64,000 bases of DNA from Streptomyces xanthii (GCF_014621695.1 NZ_CP061281.1:5146001-5210000); one strand, 5' to 3'. Counted from the stretch's first letter, positions 50,305 through 59,534 are shown. Notes: generated by a model not told the origin, from the sequence alone. Translations and numbers: made by a program.

Positions 50305-52074
50305 ATGCCGCGCACACGCTCTGTCACGCAAGCCGTACGACTGGACCGCCGCACCCTACTGACCGCAACCGGCGCAGCCACCCTCACCGCGGGCCTCGGC
50401 TACGCGCTGGGCGCTCCCGGCGAAGCGGCAGCGGGCCCGACGAACCCGCCCGCCGCCACCAGGACCCGCACGACCGAAGGCCGCCCGGCCAGGGCCCCGT
50501 ACACGCGGGGCACGACCCTGGCCGAGACCGCGACCCCGCACACGGCCCCCGCCTCCCACGCGTACCGCCATCTGACCTCGGGCCCCGGCTGGCCGAGGGT
50601 CACCCGCGACGACCTGACGGCCCCGCACCGCAACAGGGAGACCCGCCGCACGGCACTCGCCGCGTTCGTCCAGTTCACGGACATGCACATCGTGGACGTG
50701 CAGAACCCGCTGCGCTACGAGTACCTGCGCGGCGCGACGTCCAGCGCCTGGCGCCCCCAGGAGGCACTGTCGGTCGCGGGCGCGATCTCGCTCGTGGAGC
50801 GGGTGAACAGCCTCCCGGGCGGCCCGGTGACGGCGTCGCCCCTGCACTGCGTGATGACGACGGGCGACAACACGGACAACAACGCCCGCTGCGAACTCGA
50901 CTGGTTCCTGAAGACGATGAGCGGCGGCGGCATCACGCCGAACACGGGAGACCCGGCCCACTACGAAGGGGTGCAGAACAGCGGCCTGAAGCTGTACTGG
51001 CACCCGGACTCCAAGTTCCCCGACAACGACAAACAGTCCCATGCCTTCCCGCGCGTCCAAGGCTTCCTGGAGGCGGCGATCCGCCCCCTCAGCAGCCCCG
51101 GCCTGAACATCCCGTGGTACTCGACGGTCGGCAACCACGACGCGCTGCCCGGCGGCTGCTACGCCCCCGCCGACCCGTTCTTCACGGAGTTCGCCGTGGG
51201 CGACCGCAAGCTGATGGAGCTCCCCACGGCGGACGGCGAGGCGATCTGGGACAACGTGGAGCGCGGCGGAGACCTGAAGGGCGCCGCGTTCAAGGAACTG
51301 CTCACGTCCCGCTCCCGCCAGATGCGCAAGGTCACCCCGGACGAGTCCCGCGCCCCCTTCACCCCGGCCGAGTACGTGGCCGCGCACCTGGACCCGGCCT
51401 ACCGCGGCCCGGGCCCGGTGGGCCACGGCTACACCCAGGCCAACCTGCACGAGGGCACGCAGTACTACGCGTTCGAGATCGCGCCCGGCGTACGAGGCGT
51501 CAGCCTGGACACCACGGACCCCGGCGGCCACTACGAGGGCTCGATCGGCGCGGCGCAACTCGCCTGGCTGAAGGACCAGCTGAACAAGGCGGCGGCCGAC
51601 CACACCCACGTGATCGTCTTCTCGCACCACACCAGCAAGTCGATGCGCAACCTCAACCCGGACCCGCAGCGCCCGCGCGAGAAGCGCCACGGCGGGGCCG
51701 AGCTCACCGCGCTCCTGGCCGCCCACCGCCCGGTCCTGGCCTGGGTGAACGGCCACAGTCACAAGAACAAGATCACCCCGCACCCGGGCTCGGACGGTGC
51801 CCCCGGCTTCTGGGAGATCTCGACGGCTTCGCACGTGGACTTCCCGCAACTGGCCCGGGTCATCGAGATCGCGGACAACCACGACGGCACCCTGTCCCTG
51901 TTCACGACGCTCATCGAGTCGGCGGCGCCGTACAAGGCAACCCCCACGCACCTCACGGCGACGAACCTGGCGTCGCTCTACCGGGAGCTGTCCTTCAACG
52001 CGCCGGGCGCCCGCACGACGCTGGCCGGCAAGCCGAAGGACCGCAACACCGAACTGGTCCTGCGCAAAAGCTGA
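50305..52074 (+). CDS. Tat-exported metallophosphoesterase (TIGR03767-like)
   Basis: A 589-residue exported phosphoesterase. A twin-arginine signal (RLDRRTLLTATGAATLTAGL) starts at about residue 13. The calcineurin-type metal motifs are complete: FTDMHIVD, TTGDNTDN, STVGNHD, VFSHHTSKS and NGHSHKNK. An insert with few Cys lies between them. The family (PPA1498/TIGR03767) is found across actinobacteria and its natural substrate is not established. I start at ATG 50305 (GGGGAG upstream). An earlier in-frame start would put 19 residues before the Tat motif. Confidence 0.88.
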   Translation: MPRTRSVTQAVRLDRRTLLTATGAATLTAGLGYALGAPGEAAAGPTNPPAATRTRTTEGRPARAPYTRGTTLAETATPHTAPASHAYRHLTSGPGWPRVTRDDLTAPHRNRETRRTALAAFVQFTDMHIVDVQNPLRYEYLRGATSSAWRPQEALSVAGAISLVERVNSLPGGPVTASPLHCVMTTGDNTDNNARCELDWFLKTMSGGGITPNTGDPAHYEGVQNSGLKLYWHPDSKFPDNDKQSHAFPRVQGFLEAAIRPLSSPGLNIPWYSTVGNHDALPGGCYAPADPFFTEFAVGDRKLMELPTADGEAIWDNVERGGDLKGAAFKELLTSRSRQMRKVTPDESRAPFTPAEYVAAHLDPAYRGPGPVGHGYTQANLHEGTQYYAFEIAPGVRGVSLDTTDPGGHYEGSIGAAQLAWLKDQLNKAAADHTHVIVFSHHTSKSMRNLNPDPQRPREKRHGGAELTALLAAHRPVLAWVNGHSHKNKITPHPGSDGAPGFWEISTASHVDFPQLARVIEIADNHDGTLSLFTTLIESAAPYKATPTHLTATNLASLYRELSFNAPGARTTLAGKPKDRNTELVLRKS

Positions 52075-52131
52075 CGCAGAGCCTGCCTGACGGACAGCCT
52101 GCCTGACGCCGGAGCCGACCCGCGGGCTGAT

Positions 52132-53181
52132 TCAGCGGGGCAGGACGACGACATAGGCCGCCGGATCCCGGTCCCCGGCGGCCATGAGGGCGGTCCGCAC
52201 CACGGCGGCCTGCTGCTCCATGGACTCGCGGAGCTTGCGCGGGGTGAGGTGCACGACGGTGATCCCGAGCCGCTCCAGGTGCTCCCGCTTGCGGGCGTAC
52301 TCGATCCAGACGGAGTCCTCCTCCTGCCGGGGCGCCCGCGCGTCGAGTTCCAGGGCGACGGACTGGTCGGGCCAGAAGGCGTCGACCCCGCCCAGGTGCG
52401 GCCCGCCGGGCAGCCGCAGGTCCACGTTCCACAACGGCGCGGGCAGATCGTGCTCGCGCACCATGGCGTAGAGCCGGTCCTCGGCGATGGCGCGCCCCTC
52501 CGCGAGCAAGGAGTCGACGGCGTCGACGACATGGGGCCGGGTGAGCAGCCGCGCCTGCGTCAACTCGCGCACCACGACGGCGGGTTCACAGAACTGCCCC
52601 CGCACCGCCTCCGTCAGCAGCCGTCGCACGGCCCCCGCGTCGCCGAGCTGTGCGACGGCGTCGGCGAGCGCCCGGGCGACGGGAGCGACAGGGACCCCCT
52701 GCAGAACGACCGGAGCCGGCAGCACGGCGGCCCGCACGATCCGCGCGAGATCGGTGGACCGCAACCGCCGCGTCCGCGGCACCAGCACGTCGACGTGATC
52801 GACGGAGTTCAGCGGGGGAGCGGCGGCGAACCCGTGCAGGGCGAGCGCGGCGAGCCCGGTGACCAGGGCGTCGGGGGACGCCTCGGCGGGACCCTGCTGC
52901 ACGGGCACGGCACCGGCGCCCCCGCCGCCGCGCCGGGCGGGGCGCCCCGCGTACAGAAGCGCGGCCCGCACCCGCTCCTCACCGGTCGGCGGGCCGGGGT
53001 GCAGCAGGAAGACGCCGGGCAGCAGCTGCCGCCAGGGCCCACCGGGCCGGCACTGTTCCTGCGCGGCGGCGGCGCCGACCCCGTGGGCCTTGAGCTGGGC
53101 GCCGCTCATGACGCGCAGGTGGAGACGGTCGAGCTCACGCAGAGGGCGGGGGAACAGCGGGGCGGGGGAGTTGTGGTTCAT
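52132..53181 (-). CDS. AbiEi-like/DUF559 protein (orphan, PD-(D/E)XK-type C-terminal domain)
   Basis: A 349-residue protein common in actinobacteria. The N-terminal half resembles AbiEi-type antitoxins (RVMSGAQLKAHGVGAAAAQE, then LPGVFLLHPG, ALVTGLAALALHGFA). The C-terminal half resembles DUF559, a Vsr-like restriction-endonuclease fold (GVDAFWPDQSVALELDARAP, then KREHLERLGITVVHLTPRKL). No AbiEii toxin partner is adjacent, so it does not look like a classic toxin-antitoxin pair. Its role is unknown. The ATG at 53181 opens the gene on the left of a terminator. Confidence 0.75.
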   Translation of the reverse strand: MNHNSPAPLFPRPLRELDRLHLRVMSGAQLKAHGVGAAAAQEQCRPGGPWRQLLPGVFLLHPGPPTGEERVRAALLYAGRPARRGGGGAGAVPVQQGPAEASPDALVTGLAALALHGFAAAPPLNSVDHVDVLVPRTRRLRSTDLARIVRAAVLPAPVVLQGVPVAPVARALADAVAQLGDAGAVRRLLTEAVRGQFCEPAVVVRELTQARLLTRPHVVDAVDSLLAEGRAIAEDRLYAMVREHDLPAPLWNVDLRLPGGPHLGGVDAFWPDQSVALELDARAPRQEEDSVWIEYARKREHLERLGITVVHLTPRKLRESMEQQAAVVRTALMAAGDRDPAAYVVVLPR

Positions 53182-53270
53182 GACCAGGCCCTTCCCGGCC
53201 GGGCCGCACCCGCTAACCGCTGTTACCGTCCCGTCGACAAAGCCGGACAAGCTCGCCCTAAAGTCGAACG

Positions 53271-53297
53271 GCCGCCTGGCCGAAAGGGCCAGGCGGC
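53271..53297 (-). terminator. hairpin 90 bases downstream of the second pepN
   Basis: GCCGCCTGGCC (53271-53281) pairs with 53287-53297 around a GAAAG loop. It is the second hairpin past the pepN paralogue in the leftward direction. Confidence 0.7.
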
Positions 53298-53346
53298 ACA
53301 GCGGGTTACGGCCTGTCATACCCGCATTCAGTAACACCGGATGCCA

Positions 53347-53369
53347 GGGCGCCCCGAAGGGCGCCCCCG
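53347..53369 (-). terminator. hairpin directly after the second pepN
   Basis: Two self-complementary GGGCGCCC blocks flank CGAA about 15 bases beyond the stop of the aminopeptidase gene, so a strong stem-loop forms in its transcript. Confidence 0.7.
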
Positions 53370-53383
53370 CGCACCCGGATCCG

Positions 53384-55951
53384 TCACGAGGAGGCGGCCC
53401 CGGCGTCACAGGCCTGCCCGCGCAGCGCCCGGGCCAGATCGTCCCGGGCCTCCAGCACGAGCCGGCGCAGCGCGGGAGCCGCGTCCTCGCGCGCGGTCAG
53501 CCACGCGTCGGTCGCCGCGAGCGTCGCGTCGGAGTCCTGCAGCGTCGGGAACAGGCCCCGCACGACGTCCATGCCGATCTGGATGGACCGCTCGTCCCAG
53601 ACCCGCTCGATGACCGCGAAGTACTTCTCGGCGTACGGAGCGGTCAACTCCCGCTGGGACGGCTGCTGGAACCCGGCGATGGTGGCCTCCACCAGCGCGT
53701 TGCTCAGCGCGTCCGACTCCACGACCTGCGCCCAGGCCTGCGCCTTGACGGCCGCCGAGGGGCGCGCGGCGAGGCAGCGCACCTGGTGCCGCTTGCCGGA
53801 TGCGGTGTCGTCGCGGGCCAGCTCGTCCGCGAGGACGGCCTCGTCGGCGACCCCGTACGTGGCGAGGGTCTCCAGGAACGCCCAGCGCATCTCCTGGTCG
53901 ACCTCGAGCCCGTCGATCTTCGCGCTGCCCTCCAGCAGCCCCTGGAGGAGCTGGAGTTCGGCCTCGCCCGAGGCGACGGAAGCGAAGAAGCGGGCCCAGG
54001 TCAGCTGGTGCTGGCTGCCCGGCTCGGCGAGCCGCAGCTCCTTGACCGCGCCCTCGGCGAGCAGCCGCCCGCCCTCCGCGCGCCAGGCCGGCGCCGCGTA
54101 GTGGGTGAGCGCCGAGCGGGCCCACGCGTGCAGCATCTGCAGGACGCCGATGTCGGACTCCCGCCCGGCGTACCGCAGCACGAGACCGATGAAGTCGCGG
54201 GCCGGCATCAGCGCGTCCCGCGTCAGGTTCCACAGCGCGGACCAGCACAGGGCGCGGGCCAGCGGGTCGCTGATGTCGCCGAGCTGCTCGCGCAGCGTGG
54301 CCAGCGAGTTCTCGTCGAAGCGGATCTTGCAGTACGTGAGGTCGTCGTCGTTGACGAGGACGAGCTCCGGCGCCTCGGCCCCGGCCAGCTCCGTCACCAC
54401 GGTGCGCGGCCCGTCGACGTCTACCTCGGCGCGCGCGTAGCGCTCCAGGGCGCCCTCGACGGTGCGCCGGTAGAGGCCGACGGCCACCCGGTGCGGCCGC
54501 AGCTCCGGGTGGGAGGCGGCGGCCTCCTGGACCACGGCGAGCTCGGTGATCCGGCCGTCGCCGCTCAGCGTGACCTGCGGGGTCAGCGAATTGACCCCGG
54601 CGGTCTGCAGCCAGGCCCGCGACCAGGACGTCATGTCACGCCCGCTGGTCTCCTCGAGGACCGACAGCAGGTCGCCGAGCTGCGTGTTCCCGTACGCGTG
54701 CCGCTTGAAGTACCGGCGCGCGCCCTCGAGGAAGGCGTCCCGCCCGGCGTACGCGACGAGCTGCTTCAGCACCGAGGCGCCCTTGGCGTACGTGATGCCG
54801 TCGAAGTTGAGCTTGGCGTCCTCCAGGTCACGGATGTCGGCCGTGATCGGGTGCGTGGAGGGCAGCTGGTCGGCGCGGTAGGCCCAGGACTTGCGGTTGT
54901 TGGCGAAGGTGATCCAGCCGTTCTTGAACCGGGTCGCCTCGACCATGGAGAACGAGCCCATGAAGTCGGCGAAGGACTCCTTCAGCCACAGGTCGTCCCA
55001 CCACTGCATGGTGACGAGGTCGCCGAACCACATGTGGGCCATCTCGTGCAGGATCACGTTGGCCCGGCGCTCGTACGAGGCCTGGGTGACCTTGCCGCGG
55101 AAGATGAACTCCTCGCGGAAGGTGACCATGCCCGGGTTCTCCATGGCGCCGAGGTTGTACTCGGGCACGAAGGCCTGGTCGTACTTGCCGAAGGGGTACG
55201 GGTAGTCGAAGTTCTCGTGGAAGAAGTCGAGGCCCTGCTTCGTCACCAGGAACACGTCGTCGGCGTCGAAGTACGGGGCGAGGCCCTTGCGGCACATGGC
55301 GCCGAGCGGGATCTCGAGGTCGCCGCGCGTGTAGGTGTCCGTCACGTAGTGGTACGGGCCGGCGACGATCGCGGTGATGTACGTGGAGATCGGCTTCGTC
55401 TCGGCGAACCGCCAGACGCCGTCCTTGAGTTCACCGACCCCGTTCGACCAGACCGTCCAGCCTTCGGGCGCCTGCGCGCTGAACCGGTACGGGGCCTTCA
55501 GGTCGGGCTGCTCGAAGTTGGCGAAGACGCGGCGGGAGTCGGCCGGCTCGTACTGCGTGTAGAGGTAGACCTCGCCGTCCTCGGGGTCGACGAAGCGGTG
55601 CATGCCCTCGCCGGTGCGGGAGTAGGCGCACTGGGCGTCGACGACCAGCTCGTTCTCCTCCGCCAGGTTCTCCAGCCGGATCCGGCTGCCGTCGAACACG
55701 GCGGCCGGGTCGAGGTCCTCCCCGTTGAGGGAGACAGCCGTCACGGACGGGGCGATCAGGTCGACGAAGGTGCTCGCGCCGGGCTCGTTCGCCCGGAACC
55801 GGATCGTGGTCACGGAACGGAAGGTGCGCGGTCCCTCGCCCGGGGCCTCACCGACGGCGGACCGCAGGTCGAGGGCCACCTCGTACCCGTCGACCGACAG
55901 CAGACCCGCCCGCTCGCGGGCCTCGTCGCGGGACAGATTCTCACCGGGCAC
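53384..55951 (-). CDS. aminopeptidase N (M1), second paralogue
   Basis: An 855-residue zinc aminopeptidase closely resembling pepN at 38,171-40,744. LGAMENPG and the zinc ligands His302, Glu303, His306 (HEMAHMWFGD) with Glu325 (LWLKESF) are intact, so it should be active. The ERAP1-like C-terminal domain is present. I take GTG 55951 (MPGENLSRDEA) with AAAGGAG eight bases upstream. An in-frame GTG nine bases earlier would have its ribosome site touching the start codon. The two paralogues may differ in substrate range or in when they are expressed. The gene is divergent from the Rv2466c-like gene. Confidence 0.95.
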   Translation of the reverse strand: MPGENLSRDEARERAGLLSVDGYEVALDLRSAVGEAPGEGPRTFRSVTTIRFRANEPGASTFVDLIAPSVTAVSLNGEDLDPAAVFDGSRIRLENLAEENELVVDAQCAYSRTGEGMHRFVDPEDGEVYLYTQYEPADSRRVFANFEQPDLKAPYRFSAQAPEGWTVWSNGVGELKDGVWRFAETKPISTYITAIVAGPYHYVTDTYTRGDLEIPLGAMCRKGLAPYFDADDVFLVTKQGLDFFHENFDYPYPFGKYDQAFVPEYNLGAMENPGMVTFREEFIFRGKVTQASYERRANVILHEMAHMWFGDLVTMQWWDDLWLKESFADFMGSFSMVEATRFKNGWITFANNRKSWAYRADQLPSTHPITADIRDLEDAKLNFDGITYAKGASVLKQLVAYAGRDAFLEGARRYFKRHAYGNTQLGDLLSVLEETSGRDMTSWSRAWLQTAGVNSLTPQVTLSGDGRITELAVVQEAAASHPELRPHRVAVGLYRRTVEGALERYARAEVDVDGPRTVVTELAGAEAPELVLVNDDDLTYCKIRFDENSLATLREQLGDISDPLARALCWSALWNLTRDALMPARDFIGLVLRYAGRESDIGVLQMLHAWARSALTHYAAPAWRAEGGRLLAEGAVKELRLAEPGSQHQLTWARFFASVASGEAELQLLQGLLEGSAKIDGLEVDQEMRWAFLETLATYGVADEAVLADELARDDTASGKRHQVRCLAARPSAAVKAQAWAQVVESDALSNALVEATIAGFQQPSQRELTAPYAEKYFAVIERVWDERSIQIGMDVVRGLFPTLQDSDATLAATDAWLTAREDAAPALRRLVLEARDDLARALRGQACDAGAASS

Positions 55952-56108
55952 GGGCGGCACTCCTTTGTGACGTTGTTGGGTCCTTGTGGGACCGTTCGAA
56001 CGCCTATGATCCTCGCACGCGTCCCCTTCCCCGGACATCCGGGAATGGGACCGCCCCGCGAGCGCGTTGTACCCGGGCGTACCCCTTCAGCGACTGCCTA
56101 GGAGTGTC

Positions 56109-56765
56109 ATGCCCGCCACGGCCGAGAAGCCCGTCGAGAAGACCCCCGTCGACTTCTGGTTCGATCCGCTGTGTCCCTGGGCCTGGATGACCTCCCGCTG
56201 GGTGCTCGAGGTCGAGAAGTTCCGGGACATCAAGGTCCGCTGGAACGTGATGAGCCTCGCGGTGCTCAACGAGGACAAGCTCGACGAGCTGCCCGAGGAG
56301 TACCGGGACATGCTCGAGACCAAGGCCTGGGGCCCGGTCCGCGTCGTCATCGCCGCCCAGCAGGAGCACGGTTCCGAGGTGCTCGGCGACCTCTACACCG
56401 CGCTCGGCACCCGGATCCACAACGGGGGCGAGGGCCCGACCAAGGAGGCCGTCGCCGCCGCGCTCGACGAGGTCGGCCTGCCCGCCTCCCTCATGGAGCA
56501 CTGGGACGACACGAAGTACGAGCCCGAGCTGCGCGCCTCCCACAAGGAGGGCATCGACAAGGTGGGCCAGGAGGTCGGCACACCGGTCATCGCGGTCCCC
56601 GGCGCGGACGGCGAGCAGATCGCGTTCTTCGGCCCGGTCGTCACGCCGGCACCCAAGGGCGAGGCCGCGGCGAAGCTCTGGGACGGCACGCTGCTCGTGG
56701 CGTCGGTGCCGGGCTTCTACGAGATCAAGCGGACGCGCACGGCGGGGCCGGTCTTCGAGAACTAG
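56109..56765 (+). CDS. Rv2466c-family thioredoxin-fold (DsbA-like) oxidoreductase, CPWA variant
   Basis: A 218-residue cytoplasmic protein of the DsbA-like family that includes the mycothiol-dependent nitroreductase Rv2466c of Mycobacterium. FWFDPLCPWAWMTSRWVLEV (16-35), KAWGPVRVVIAA, GTRIHNGG, GTPVIAVPG and the C-terminal ELKRTRT-like EIKRTRTAGP match the mycobacterial protein as I remember it. The active site there is CPWC, but here it is Cys22-Pro-Trp-Ala25, so only one redox Cys remains and the enzyme must use mycothiol or another partner to resolve. The ATG at 56109 has AGGAG. Its TAG is directly followed by the stop of the opposite gene. Confidence 0.88.
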   Translation: MPATAEKPVEKTPVDFWFDPLCPWAWMTSRWVLEVEKFRDIKVRWNVMSLAVLNEDKLDELPEEYRDMLETKAWGPVRVVIAAQQEHGSEVLGDLYTALGTRIHNGGEGPTKEAVAAALDEVGLPASLMEHWDDTKYEPELRASHKEGIDKVGQEVGTPVIAVPGADGEQIAFFGPVVTPAPKGEAAAKLWDGTLLVASVPGFYEIKRTRTAGPVFEN

Positions 56766-56984
56766 TCAGTCGTCGAAGTCCTCGGGGAGCTGAACGTTCC
56801 GGCTCTCGACGCCGTGGTTCCGTAGCGTCCGGCAGCCGGTCTTCTTGCAGCGCCACCAGTCGTAGGTGTACGTCTCGCCCGCGGTCTTCCGGAGCCAGGC
56901 GTCCTCCTCGGGCGTCAGATGCCGGTGCTGCTCGTAGGACTTGCACGTCGGGCAGTGCCGCTCCCGCTCCACCTCGTTGGTCAT
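56766..56984 (-). CDS. small zinc-finger-like protein
   Basis: A 72-residue protein of unknown function with CPTC at residues 9-12 and CKKTGC near 47-52, four Cys placed like a zinc ribbon. Aromatic and acidic residues follow (YDWWRC; PEDFDD). The ATG at 56984 has a poor ribosome site. An upstream in-frame ATG would extend it by 17 residues. The stop adjoins the stop of the Rv2466c-like gene with no spacer. A sodF terminator lies about 36 bases upstream. Confidence 0.7.
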   Translation of the reverse strand: MTNEVERERHCPTCKSYEQHRHLTPEEDAWLRKTAGETYTYDWWRCKKTGCRTLRNHGVESRNVQLPEDFDD

Positions 56985-57019
56985 CGGCCCAAGATGCCCC
57001 GGAACTCCGAAAACCGACA

Positions 57020-57050
57020 GACCCCCGTGAGTCACGTCCTCACGGGGGTC
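57020..57050 (-). terminator. terminator of the superoxide dismutase gene
   Basis: GACCCCCGTGA (57020-57030) pairs with 57040-57050, 79 bases past the sodF stop. The leftward transcript then reads TGTCGGTTTT, giving a short U-rich tail. Confidence 0.8.
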
Positions 57051-57128
57051 CGTCTTTTCAGCCGCCCGCCGCAGTGAAGGTTGAGAAGACGATCACGAGG
57101 CGGGACGTATGTGACGCGGCCATCCCCG

Positions 57129-57779
57129 TCAGGGGACGAGCAGCAGGTTGTAGGCGCGCTCCTTGGCGGCCGCGTACCGCTTGGCCACGTCCTGCCAGTT
57201 GACGACGGCCCACATGGCGTCGATGAAGTCGACCTTCTGGTTCTTGTACTGCAGGTAGAAGGCGTGCTCCCAGGCGTCGAACACGAGGATCGGGGTCGAG
57301 CCCTGCCCCACGTTGCCCTGGTGGTCGTAGACCTGCTCGACGATGAGCCGCCCGCTGACCGGCTCGTAGGCGAGGACGCCCCAGCCGGAGCCCTGCGTCG
57401 TCGCGGCGGCCTTGGTCAACTGTGCCTTGAAACCGGCGAAGGAGCCGAAGGACTCGGTGATCGCGTCGGCGAGGTCGCCCACGCCGTCGGCGGCCAGCGG
57501 CTCACCGCCGCCCCCGTCCTTCGGGCTGTTCATGTTGTGCCAGTAGATGCTGTGCAGGATGTGGCCGGAGAGGTGGAAGGCCAGGTTCTTCTCCAGGCCG
57601 TTGAGCGCGCCCCACTGCTCCTTGTCGCGGGCCTCCGCCAGCTGCTCCAGGGTGTCGTTGGCCCCCTTCACGTACGCGGCGTGGTGCTTGTCGTGGTGCA
57701 GCTCGATGATCTGCGGATTGATGACCGGTTCGAGCGCCGCGTAGTCGTAGGGAAGCTCAGGAAGCGTGTAGATGGCCAT
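57129..57779 (-). CDS. sodF: Fe/Mn superoxide dismutase
   Basis: A 216-residue cytoplasmic superoxide dismutase. Metal ligands are visible: His28 ([10 protein letters not shown]), His in [11 protein letters not shown], and Asp and His in [11 protein letters not shown]. The segment [17 protein letters not shown] is typical. Streptomyces has an iron enzyme (SodF) and a nickel enzyme, and the iron enzyme is repressed by nickel through the Fur-family regulator Nur. The promoter here carries TTGCAA-type direct repeats that fit this control. The ATG at 57779 has a GGAGG ribosome site. I name it sodF on this basis; Mn and cambialistic forms cannot be ruled out by sequence alone. Confidence 0.9.
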   Translation of the reverse strand: MAIYTLPELPYDYAALEPVINPQIIELHHDKHHAAYVKGANDTLEQLAEARDKEQWGALNGLEKNLAFHLSGHILHSIYWHNMNSPKDGGGGEPLAADGVGDLADAITESFGSFAGFKAQLTKAAATTQGSGWGVLAYEPVSGRLIVEQVYDHQGNVGQGSTPILVFDAWEHAFYLQYKNQKVDFIDAMWAVVNWQDVAKRYAAAKERAYNLLLVP

Positions 57780-57803
57780 GTACGTGTGCCCTCCGGCTGC
57801 TCA

Positions 57804-57832
57804 TTGCACGGCTTATTGCAAGTCATTCGCAA
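57804..57832. promoter_or_regulatory. TTGCAA direct repeats, candidate Nur operator
   Basis: On the plus strand TTGCAC (57804-57809), TTGCAA (57816-57821) and TCGCAA (57827-57832) recur about every 11-12 bases, 25 bases before the sodF start, in an A/T-rich patch. The Nur box is remembered as two TGCAA-type elements five bases apart, and 57816-57832 has exactly that spacing. Confidence 0.55.
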
Positions 57833-57866
57833 GTGCAGGCTAGCAGCAAGAGTGTCGCGCGCAACG

Positions 57867-57904
57867 CGAAGGACCCCCGGGCCAGTTGGCCCGGGGGTCC
57901 TTCG
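57867..57904 (-). terminator. terminator of the amino acid permease gene
   Basis: A 17-base perfect stem (57867-57883 with 57888-57904, CGAAGGACCCCCGGGCC and complement) has an AGTT loop, 23 bases beyond the permease stop. Confidence 0.92.
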
Positions 57905-57926
57905 GGAAACGGTGTGAGGCGGGGAG

Positions 57927-59378
57927 CTAGGCGCTCACGGCCTTCTTCTCTGCGATCTTCTGCCGGGCGAAGCCGACGACCGCGAGGATCAGGGTCAGGC
58001 CGCCGGTGTAGTAGAGCTGCACCCGGGTGCCGGGCTCGCGGGCCATCAGGACGAAGACCGCGACCATGCCGAGCAGCGCCAGGACGGTCAGGTACGGGTA
58101 GGCCCACATCTTCACGACGAGCTTCTCCGGCGCCTCGCGCTCCAGCTTGCGGCGCAGGATCAGCTGCGAGATGGCGATGAAGAACCAGACGACGAGGATG
58201 ATCGCGCCGATGGTGTTGAGCAGCCAGGCGAAGATGTCGTCCGGGCGCCAGTAGCTGAGCAGCACGCACACGAAGCCGAACGCGGCCGACAGCATCACCG
58301 CGACCCGCGGCACCCCGCCGGAGATCCGGCCGACGATCTTCGGGCCCATGCCGCGGGCGACCAGCGAGCCGGCCATGCGGGAGGCGCCGTAGATGTTGGC
58401 GTTCATCGCGGACAGCAGGGCGATCAGGACGACGACGTTCATGATCTGGCCGGCCGCCGGGATGCCCAGGTGGTCGAGGGTTGCGACGTACGGGCCCTTG
58501 GTCGGGATCTCCTTCGCCGTCCAGGGCAGCAGCACCACGACGACGGCCATCGAGCCGACGTAGAAGAGCGCGATGCGCCACATCGCCGTACGGACCGCCT
58601 TGGCGACGCCCTGCACCGGGTGCTCGGACTCGGCGGCGGCGATGGTGACGGTCTCCAGACCGCCGTACGCGAAGACGGACGCGAGCAGACCGACGATCAG
58701 ACCCTCCGAGCCGTTCGGCATGAAGCCGCCGTGGCCGGTGAGGTTGGACATGCCGGGGGCGTCGACGTCGGGCAGGACGCCGAGGATGGCCAGGACGCCG
58801 ATGCCCAGGAAGAGGACGATCGCGCCGACCTTGAGCGTCGCGAACCAGAACTCGAACTCGCCGAAGTTCTTCACCGCGGCCAGGTTCGAGCCGGTGAACA
58901 GCAGCATGAACAGCGCGACCCAGGCCCACTCGGGCACACCCGGCACCCACGCGTGCACGATGCCCGCCGCGCCGATCCCCTCGAGCCCCACCGCCACGCA
59001 CAGCAGGAACCAGAACGACCAGCCCGCCGTGAACCCGGCCCACGGGCCGATGCCCCGCTCCGCGTGCACGGAGAAGGAACCGGAGGCCGGATACGCCGCC
59101 GCCATCTCGCCGAGCATGCGCATCACCAGCATCACGAGGGCGCCGGAGATCGCGTAGGCGAGAATGATCGAGGGACCGGCCGCGGCGATCGCGGTGCCGG
59201 AGCCGACGAAGAGGCCGGCGCCGATCACGCCGCCGAGCGCGATCATCGACAGATGGCGCTGCTTGAGGCCGTGCGAGAGCGACGGCTCGGCGGCCGCCGA
59301 CTGCTCGACGGGCTGCGCGACCGCATCCTCTACGGTTGCCGCATCCTCTGCGGCTGACTGCGCGGACGTCCGAGACAT
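57927..59378 (-). CDS. amino acid permease (APC superfamily, AAT/GabP type)
   Basis: A 483-residue permease with twelve helices (HLSMIALGGVIGAGLFVGSG; GFTAGWSFWFLLCVAVGLEG). GGVIGAGLF, FGEFEFWFA and the cytoplasmic ANIYGASRM are typical of AAT proteins that import GABA, aspartate or aromatic amino acids. The N-terminal 40 residues are acidic and Ala-rich. The ATG at 59378 follows AGGGC. It is one of three similar permeases at 57,927-64,000, each with the same orientation. Strong downstream and upstream boundaries suggest it is transcribed alone. Confidence 0.92.
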   Translation of the reverse strand: MSRTSAQSAAEDAATVEDAVAQPVEQSAAAEPSLSHGLKQRHLSMIALGGVIGAGLFVGSGTAIAAAGPSIILAYAISGALVMLVMRMLGEMAAAYPASGSFSVHAERGIGPWAGFTAGWSFWFLLCVAVGLEGIGAAGIVHAWVPGVPEWAWVALFMLLFTGSNLAAVKNFGEFEFWFATLKVGAIVLFLGIGVLAILGVLPDVDAPGMSNLTGHGGFMPNGSEGLIVGLLASVFAYGGLETVTIAAAESEHPVQGVAKAVRTAMWRIALFYVGSMAVVVVLLPWTAKEIPTKGPYVATLDHLGIPAAGQIMNVVVLIALLSAMNANIYGASRMAGSLVARGMGPKIVGRISGGVPRVAVMLSAAFGFVCVLLSYWRPDDIFAWLLNTIGAIILVVWFFIAISQLILRRKLEREAPEKLVVKMWAYPYLTVLALLGMVAVFVLMAREPGTRVQLYYTGGLTLILAVVGFARQKIAEKKAVSA

Positions 59379-59534
59379 GGATGTGCCCTGTTCACTAGCT
59401 GAGACGGGTCATGAGTAAACGGTGCGTAAACGGCCCACAGTCTGTGGGCGCGGCCCGCTCACAGGGAATACGTTTCCGCTATACGGACACGACGCTCACA
59501 CCCCGCGACGTCCTCGTAGACGCTGCGTGAAGGA

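Noticed and set aside
52859..56101. Plus-strand open frame opposite the second pepN
   Set aside because: It is antisense to a gene with an intact HExxH motif and is made of Arg, Gly and Val runs.
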